Source: Candidatus Streptomyces philanthi (GTDB lineage Bacteria > Actinomycetota > Actinomycetes > Streptomycetales > Streptomycetaceae). Taken from it: a stretch of 64,000 nt of DNA. The notes below the pieces were generated by a model. The model made no database searches and had not been told where the DNA came from. It was given only the letters and a program-made list of their open reading frames with translations. The translations under genes were made by a program, and so were the position numbers. The stretch covers positions 4,691,001-4,755,000 of the forward strand of contig CP073042.1 of the NCBI GenBank assembly GCA_018114805.1, written 5' to 3'. Of this stretch, positions 59,443-64,000 are shown one piece after another (the first letter of the stretch is position 1; every line of letters starts with the position of its first letter).

Positions 59443-60028
59443 TCAGGGACGTGGCGAGGTGTGTTCCGCCGCCCACGCCTCGACCGCGTCGGCCGCCCGG
59501 TCGAAGGCCGGCCCGCGGCCGAGGAAGTCGCTGTTGTGGTCGGTGACCAGCGCGCGCGGCACGGCGCCGCGCGTGGTGGTGATGACCAGGGCCTGTCCCT
59601 GCACGGTGCGCGGCAAGGCCGAGCAGCTTTACCGGCTGCTGCCTGGTGCGCACGCTGGCCACCTGCGACCAGGGCAGCGTCGAGGTGGACAGGAAGCCGG
59701 TGTGCCGCAGCCCGTGCTGGCTCACCCAGACGCCCATCCGCAGCAGCCGCAGCGCGCCGGTGATCACGACGGTCGCGATGGCGGCGCACGTGGCCGCGCC
59801 GGCGACGGAGCCCGCCATCGCGATGACCATGGCCGACAGCAGGACGAACGAGGCCAGCAACAGGAACACCGCGGCCAGTCCCACCCGCCAGGTGCCCGGT
59901 CGGTAGGGGCGGCGCCACCGCTCGCGGCCCTCGTGCGGCAACGGCGGTGGGCCGGCCGCGGCGTCGTCGAACTCCCGGTCGGCGGTCAGAATGGTCAAAG
60001 GCACGGGCCCGTCCTCACTCACCAGCAC
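59443..60028 (-). pseudogene. PH-domain membrane protein gene with one frameshift
   Basis: GTG 60028 (or a second GTG 60022). Pro/Arg-rich start, two membrane helices (RVGLAAVFLLLASFVLLSAM, VAGAATCAAIATVVITGAL), then a bacterial PH-like domain (VWVSQHGLRHTGFLSTSTLP, WSQVASVRTRQQPVKLLG). Near 59,615 an extra T (CTTGCCG where CTGCCG fits) shifts the frame; the correct tail (RTVQGQALVITTTRGAVPRA) ends at TGA 59443. Similar to DUF-type PH-domain proteins of Streptomyces; role unknown. Confidence 0.65.
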
Positions 60029-60056
60029 ACTCGGCTGTGCGGGGGTGAGGCTACCG

Positions 60057-60299
60057 TCAGCAGCCGTCGGCCGCCTCAGCGCTCGGTATCTGACGGGTCG
60101 CGTGCGACTGCGAGTCCAGCGACGGCAGCCCGAACAGCAGCGCGCCCACGAAGCCCGCCGCGATGGTCAGCCCGATGAGCGCCCGACCGGCTATCTGTCC
60201 CCGGGTGGACGGCGCCTTGGGCGGCTGCTCCACGTTGCTGCGGAAACGGTCGGCCTCCGCCACGAAGGCGAACGGCACGGACTCTCGCCGTCGGAACAT
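60057..60299 (-). CDS. small membrane protein of unknown function
   Basis: 80 aa, ATG 60299. Begins MFRRRESVPFAFVAEADRFR and has one hydrophobic helix (GRALIGLTIAAGFVGALLFG). Good coding pattern and the same strand as the PH-domain gene; no family recognised. Intact. Confidence 0.6.
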   Translation of the reverse strand: MFRRRESVPFAFVAEADRFRSNVEQPPKAPSTRGQIAGRALIGLTIAAGFVGALLFGLPSLDSQSHATRQIPSAEAADGC

Positions 60300-60582
60300 A
60301 CGGACGCTCTCCTCGGGTCTCGGGCCGCGTGTGGATCAGGTGGGAACCGGCTGGGGTAACGGGCCAGGTGTACGGAGAACGTCTGAGCTGCCCCGTACGT
60401 GCCCGTTTCGACTGCTTAGGGGAAGAAAATATCAACTGCCATGCCCGGCTCCGCCATCGGGGTCCGTTTTATCTCGCAAGCCGAGGGCGGGGCGTACGCG
60501 GTGAGGGGCGCGCGGACGGGCCCGTAAGCTGGGCGCCGCCCCGAGCGGGACGCGAAACGATGCGACTGGAAGGACCCCCTCA

Positions 60583-61323
60583 GTGACCGACACCGCCGCC
60601 GAGAGCGCCACGGCGAGCTTCCGCAGTGACATGACCGTCGAGCTGGTCAAGCACAGCGCCGCCGACTCCGATGTGCTGTGGGCCGCCCGCGTCTCCACGG
60701 CGGGCGAGCAGTCTCTGGACGAGCTGACCAAGGACCCCGAGCGCTCCAAGGGCCTGATCAACTTCCTGATGCGGGACCGGCACGGCAGCCCCTTCGAGCA
60801 CAACTCGATGACCTTCTTCATCAGCGCCCCGATCCTCGTCTTCCGCGAGTTCATGCGGCACCGCGTCGGCTGGTCCTACAACGAGGAGTCCGGCCGCTAC
60901 CGCGAGCTCCAGCCCGTCTTCTACATCCCGAACGAGTCCCGCAAGCTCGTGCAGGAGGGGCGCCCGGGCAAGTACCGGTTCGTCGAGGGCACACGAGCGC
61001 AGCAGGAGCTGACGGGCAAGGTCATGGAGGACGCGTACGTCCACGCGTACGAGGCGTACCAGGAGATGCTGAGCGCCGGCGTCGCCCGCGAGGTGGCCCG
61101 CTCCGTGCTGCCGGTCGGCCTCTACTCCTCGATGTACGCGACGTGCAACGCCCGCTCCCTGATGCACTTCCTCAGTCTGCGCACGCAGCACGAGCAGGCG
61201 GCCGTGCCGTCGTTCCCGCAGCGGGAGATCGAGATGGTGGGCGAGCTCATGGAGGCGGAGTGGGCCCGGCTGATGCCGCTCACCCACGCGGCGTTCAACG
61301 CCAACGGACGCGTCGCCCCGTAG
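60583..61323 (+). CDS. thyX: flavin-dependent thymidylate synthase
   Basis: Makes dTMP from dUMP with methylene-THF and FAD/NADPH. 246 aa. GTG 60583 (V-TDTAAESATASFRSDMTVE). ThyX signature RHRVGWSYNEESGRY: R92-H93-R94, eight residues, then S103 (RHRX7-8S). Intact. Confidence 0.95.
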   Translation: MTDTAAESATASFRSDMTVELVKHSAADSDVLWAARVSTAGEQSLDELTKDPERSKGLINFLMRDRHGSPFEHNSMTFFISAPILVFREFMRHRVGWSYNEESGRYRELQPVFYIPNESRKLVQEGRPGKYRFVEGTRAQQELTGKVMEDAYVHAYEAYQEMLSAGVAREVARSVLPVGLYSSMYATCNARSLMHFLSLRTQHEQAAVPSFPQREIEMVGELMEAEWARLMPLTHAAFNANGRVAP

Positions 61324-61350
61324 CCCCGCGCCGCCCGCCCGGGCATCCCC

Positions 61351-61374
61351 GCGCGCTCCGCGCACGGAGCGCGC
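61351..61374 (+). terminator. hairpin terminator after thyX
   Basis: Perfect 10-bp stem (GCGCGCTCCG and CGGAGCGCGC) with loop CGCA, 28 bp past the thyX stop. Confidence 0.75.
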
Positions 61375-61610
61375 GTTCACCTCGCCTCCCGCGAACTGTC
61401 CGGATTGCGGCATTTAAGCAACTTCATCTAGGCTGACGAATGGGCCGGCACTGTCTGAACCCCCGAGCAGGCAGTGCCAGTGCCTTCCGCTTCGACGCTC
61501 GCCCGCGAACCGTTCGTGGCCCGATGGTGCCGCACTTCGTGCTGGTTTGTCCGATACTGATACTCCCCCGAGGAAGCGTGCGGGGGCGTGCTGCGAGTAG
61601 CGTGGTGCCC

Positions 61611-62510
61611 ATGGCTCCGACTTCCACATCGCAGACCCCCTTCGGGCGCGTGCTGACCGCCATGGTCTCGCCGTTCACGGCTGACGGCGCGCTCGACCTC
61701 GACGGCGCCCAGCGACTTGCCGCCCACCTCGTGGACGCGGGCAACGACGGGTTGATCATCAACGGCACCACCGGCGAGTCGCCGACCACCAGCGATGCGG
61801 AGAAAGCCGACCTCGTACGGGCCGTCGTCGAAGCGGTGGGCGACCGCGCCCACATCGTGGCCGGAGCCAGCACCAACGACACCCGGCACAGCATCGAACT
61901 GGCCCGCGCCGCCGCGGCGGCCGGTGCGCACGGCCTGCTCGCCGTCACGCCGTACTACAGCAAGCCCCCGCAGGAGGGCCTGCTCCGGCACTTCACGGCC
62001 ATCGCCGACGCCACCGAACTGCCCGTGATGCTCTACGACATCCCCGGCCGCAGCGGCGTCCCGATCAGCACTGAGACCATCGTCCGGCTCGCCGAGCACT
62101 CGCACATCGTCGCCAACAAGGACGCCAAGGGCGACCTCGGCCGCGCGAGCTGGGCCATCGCCCGCTCGCGGCTGGCCTGGTACTCCGGCGACGACATGCT
62201 GAACCTCCCGCTGCTGTCGGTCGGCGCCGCCGGCTTCGTCTCCGTCGCCGGGCACCTCGTCAGCCCCGAGCTGCGCGCCCTCCTCGACGCGCACCTGACC
62301 GGCGACGTGGCCAAGGCGGCCGAGATCCACCAGAAGCTGCTCCCGGTCTTCACCGGCATGTTCCGCACCCAGGGCGTCATCACGACCAAGGCCGCGCTCG
62401 CCCTCCAGGGCCTGCCCGCCGGCCCGCTCCGGCTGCCCCTCGTCAAGCTGTCCGCGGACGAGACCGAGCAGCTCAAGCGAGATCTTGCCGCCGGCGGGGT
62501 ACAGCTCTAA
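61611..62510 (+). CDS. dapA: 4-hydroxy-tetrahydrodipicolinate synthase
   Basis: First committed step of lysine/diaminopimelate synthesis. 299 aa. ATG 61611; start chosen where the family begins (SQTPFGRVLTAMVSPFTADG). NGTTGESPT motif, proton-relay Tyr142 in YDIPGRSG and Schiff-base Lys170 in ANKDAKGDLG. Intact. Confidence 0.96.
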   Translation: MAPTSTSQTPFGRVLTAMVSPFTADGALDLDGAQRLAAHLVDAGNDGLIINGTTGESPTTSDAEKADLVRAVVEAVGDRAHIVAGASTNDTRHSIELARAAAAAGAHGLLAVTPYYSKPPQEGLLRHFTAIADATELPVMLYDIPGRSGVPISTETIVRLAEHSHIVANKDAKGDLGRASWAIARSRLAWYSGDDMLNLPLLSVGAAGFVSVAGHLVSPELRALLDAHLTGDVAKAAEIHQKLLPVFTGMFRTQGVITTKAALALQGLPAGPLRLPLVKLSADETEQLKRDLAAGGVQL

Positions 62511-62635
62511 CCACGGACTTCACAACCGAATACCGACCCACCTGCAAGTGCACGAATGACACCCGCGCCACGTGCCTCCCTGCCCCGCTCCCGGCGGAGC
62601 AGGGGACATATGGCGCGCCTGGTAAGGAGAGTCTT

Positions 62636-64000
62636 TTGAGTCATCCGCACCCAGAACTCGGTCCTCCGCCGAAGCTCCCGCAGGGCGGCCTGCGCCTCAC
62701 CCCGTTGGGCGGCCTGGGCGAGATCGGCCGCAACATGACGGTCTTCGAGTACGACGAACGGCTGCTGATCGTCGACTGCGGAGTGCTCTTCCCCGAGGAG
62801 GAGCAGCCCGGAGTTGACCTGATCCTGCCGGACTTCACGTCCATCCGGAACCGGCTCGGCGACATCGACGGCATCGTGCTCACCCACGGCCACGAGGACC
62901 ACATCGGTGGCGTGCCGTACCTCCTGCGCGAGAAGCCGGACATCCCGCTCATCGGCTCCAAGCTGACGCTCGCCCTGATCGAGGCGAAGCTCCAGGACCA
63001 CCGCATCCGGCCCTACACGCTGGAGGTCACGGAGGGGCACCGGGAACGGATCGGCCCCTTCGACTGCCAGTTCGTCGCGGTCAACCACTCGATCCCGGAC
63101 GCCCTCGCGGTCGCCATCCGCACCCCGGCCGGCATGGCCGTGCACACCGGCGACTTCAAGATGGACCAACTGCCGCTGGACGGTCGCCTCACCGACCTGC
63201 CCACCTTCGCCAAGCTCGGCGAGGAAGGCATCGACCTGCTGCTGTCGGACTCCACCAACGCCGAGGTCCCCGGCTTCGTCGCGCCGGAGCGTGACATCTC
63301 CAACGTGCTGCGCCAGGTCTTCGCCAGCGCCGACCGCCGCATCATCGTGGCGAGCTTCGCCAGCCACGTGCACCGCATCCAGCAGATCCTGGACGCGGCA
63401 CACGAGTACGGACGCCGCGTGGCCTTCGTCGGCCGCTCCATGGTCCGCAACATGGGCATCGCCCGTGACCTGGGCTACCTCCGCGTGCCACCGGGGCTCG
63501 TGGTGGACGTACGCACCCTGGACGACCTGCCAGAGCACGAGATCGTGCTCGTGTGCACGGGCTCGCAGGGCGAACCGATGGCCGCGCTGTCCCGGATGGC
63601 CCACCGCGACCACCAGATCCGCATCGTGCAGGGCGACACCGTCATCCTCGCGTCGTCGCTGATCCCGGGCAACGAGAACGCGGTGTACCGGGTCATCAAC
63701 GGCCTCACCAGGTGGGGCGCCAACGTCGTGCACAAGGGCAACGCCAAGGTGCACGTCTCGGGCCACGCGTCGGCCGGCGAGCTGCTGTACTTCTACAACA
63801 TCTGCAAGCCGCGCAACCTTATGCCGGTCCACGGCGAATGGCGCCACCTCCGGGCCAACGCCGAACTCGGCGCGCTGACCGGCGTGCCCAAGGACCGGGT
63901 GGTCATCGCCGAGGACGGCGTGGTGGTCGACCTGGTCGACGGCATCGCCAAGATCTCCGGCAAGGTCCAGGCGGGCTACGTGTACGTGGACGGCCTCTCG
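62636..64000 (+). CDS. rnj: ribonuclease J, C-terminus outside window
   Basis: Metallo-beta-lactamase-fold RNase with 5'-exo and endo activity, used in rRNA/mRNA processing. The start appears to be TTG 62636 (M-SHPHPELGPPPKLPQGG) with AAGGAG upstream; no better ATG/GTG fits. LTPLGGLGEIGRNM near the start and the metal motif THGHEDHIGG, then HTGDFKMDQL, LLLSDSTNAE and SGHASAGELLYFY. 455 codons are in the window; the C-terminal 100 or so residues lie beyond it. Intact so far. Confidence 0.93.
   Translation, partial: MSHPHPELGPPPKLPQGGLRLTPLGGLGEIGRNMTVFEYDERLLIVDCGVLFPEEEQPGVDLILPDFTSIRNRLGDIDGIVLTHGHEDHIGGVPYLLREKPDIPLIGSKLTLALIEAKLQDHRIRPYTLEVTEGHRERIGPFDCQFVAVNHSIPDALAVAIRTPAGMAVHTGDFKMDQLPLDGRLTDLPTFAKLGEEGIDLLLSDSTNAEVPGFVAPERDISNVLRQVFASADRRIIVASFASHVHRIQQILDAAHEYGRRVAFVGRSMVRNMGIARDLGYLRVPPGLVVDVRTLDDLPEHEIVLVCTGSQGEPMAALSRMAHRDHQIRIVQGDTVILASSLIPGNENAVYRVINGLTRWGANVVHKGNAKVHVSGHASAGELLYFYNICKPRNLMPVHGEWRHLRANAELGALTGVPKDRVVIAEDGVVVDLVDGIAKISGKVQAGYVYVDGLS

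Noticed and set aside
1..64000. tRNA or rRNA genes
   Set aside because: Scanned by eye for T-arm GGTTCGA-type motifs with an acceptor pair; none convincing on either strand.

Overview
The window is Streptomyces chromosome (high GC, GTG/TTG starts, purine-rich ribosome binding sites, actinobacterial protein families). Its gene order matches the conserved core stretch that runs from the GABA-degradation genes through dxr/ispG/proS, the rimP-nusA-infB-rbfA-truB-ribF translation cluster, a type VII (ESX) secretion locus, and rpsO-pnp-pepR-dapB-thyX-dapA-rnj.

Layout. 1-10.7 kb: PAP2 phosphatase (cut by the window edge), gabT, a broken TraD/VirD4-like ATPase gene, a PucR regulator, an aldehyde dehydrogenase and an acyl-CoA dehydrogenase relic; gabT, pucR and the aldehyde dehydrogenase fit a GABA/amine catabolic module. 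11.4-19.4 kb: dxr-rseP, ispG (MEP isoprenoid pathway and site-2 protease), two GNAT acetyltransferase genes (one broken) and proS, which carries an in-frame TAG. 19.5-22.5 kb: three decayed minus-strand genes. 22.7-32.2 kb: rimP, nusA, rnpM/ylxR, infB, a DUF503 gene, rbfA, truB and ribF. 32.4-53.0 kb: a type VII secretion locus (MinD/ParA-like ATPase, EccE, EccB, two mycosins, a PQQ-propeller protein, two WXG100 proteins, EccC, EccD) in which almost every large gene is frameshifted or stopped. 53.4-64.0 kb: rpsO, pnp, pepR, dapB, two small membrane-protein genes, a PH-domain protein gene, thyX, dapA and rnj, almost all intact.

Two things stand out. First, seven arrays of a 7-bp tandem repeat, in two forms that differ by one base (GGGGCAC and GGAGCAC), contain about 100 almost perfect copies and lie only between genes. 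An 18-nt linker (GCGGYGATCCTGCCYGGG) recurs beside three of them. One array of 26 copies sits in an unusually long nusA-rnpM gap. Second, disruptions are not spread evenly. Some 23 kb of mostly housekeeping genes show none, while the secretion locus and other dispensable genes carry dozens of frameshifts, in-frame stops and deletions, including apparent loss of the first ATPase domain of EccC. This looks more like genome erosion in progress than uniform sequencing error, although infB (two 1-nt C-run losses in the dispensable N-terminal region) and proS (TAG) are exceptions to resolve. All calls are from reading the sequence; no database search was run.
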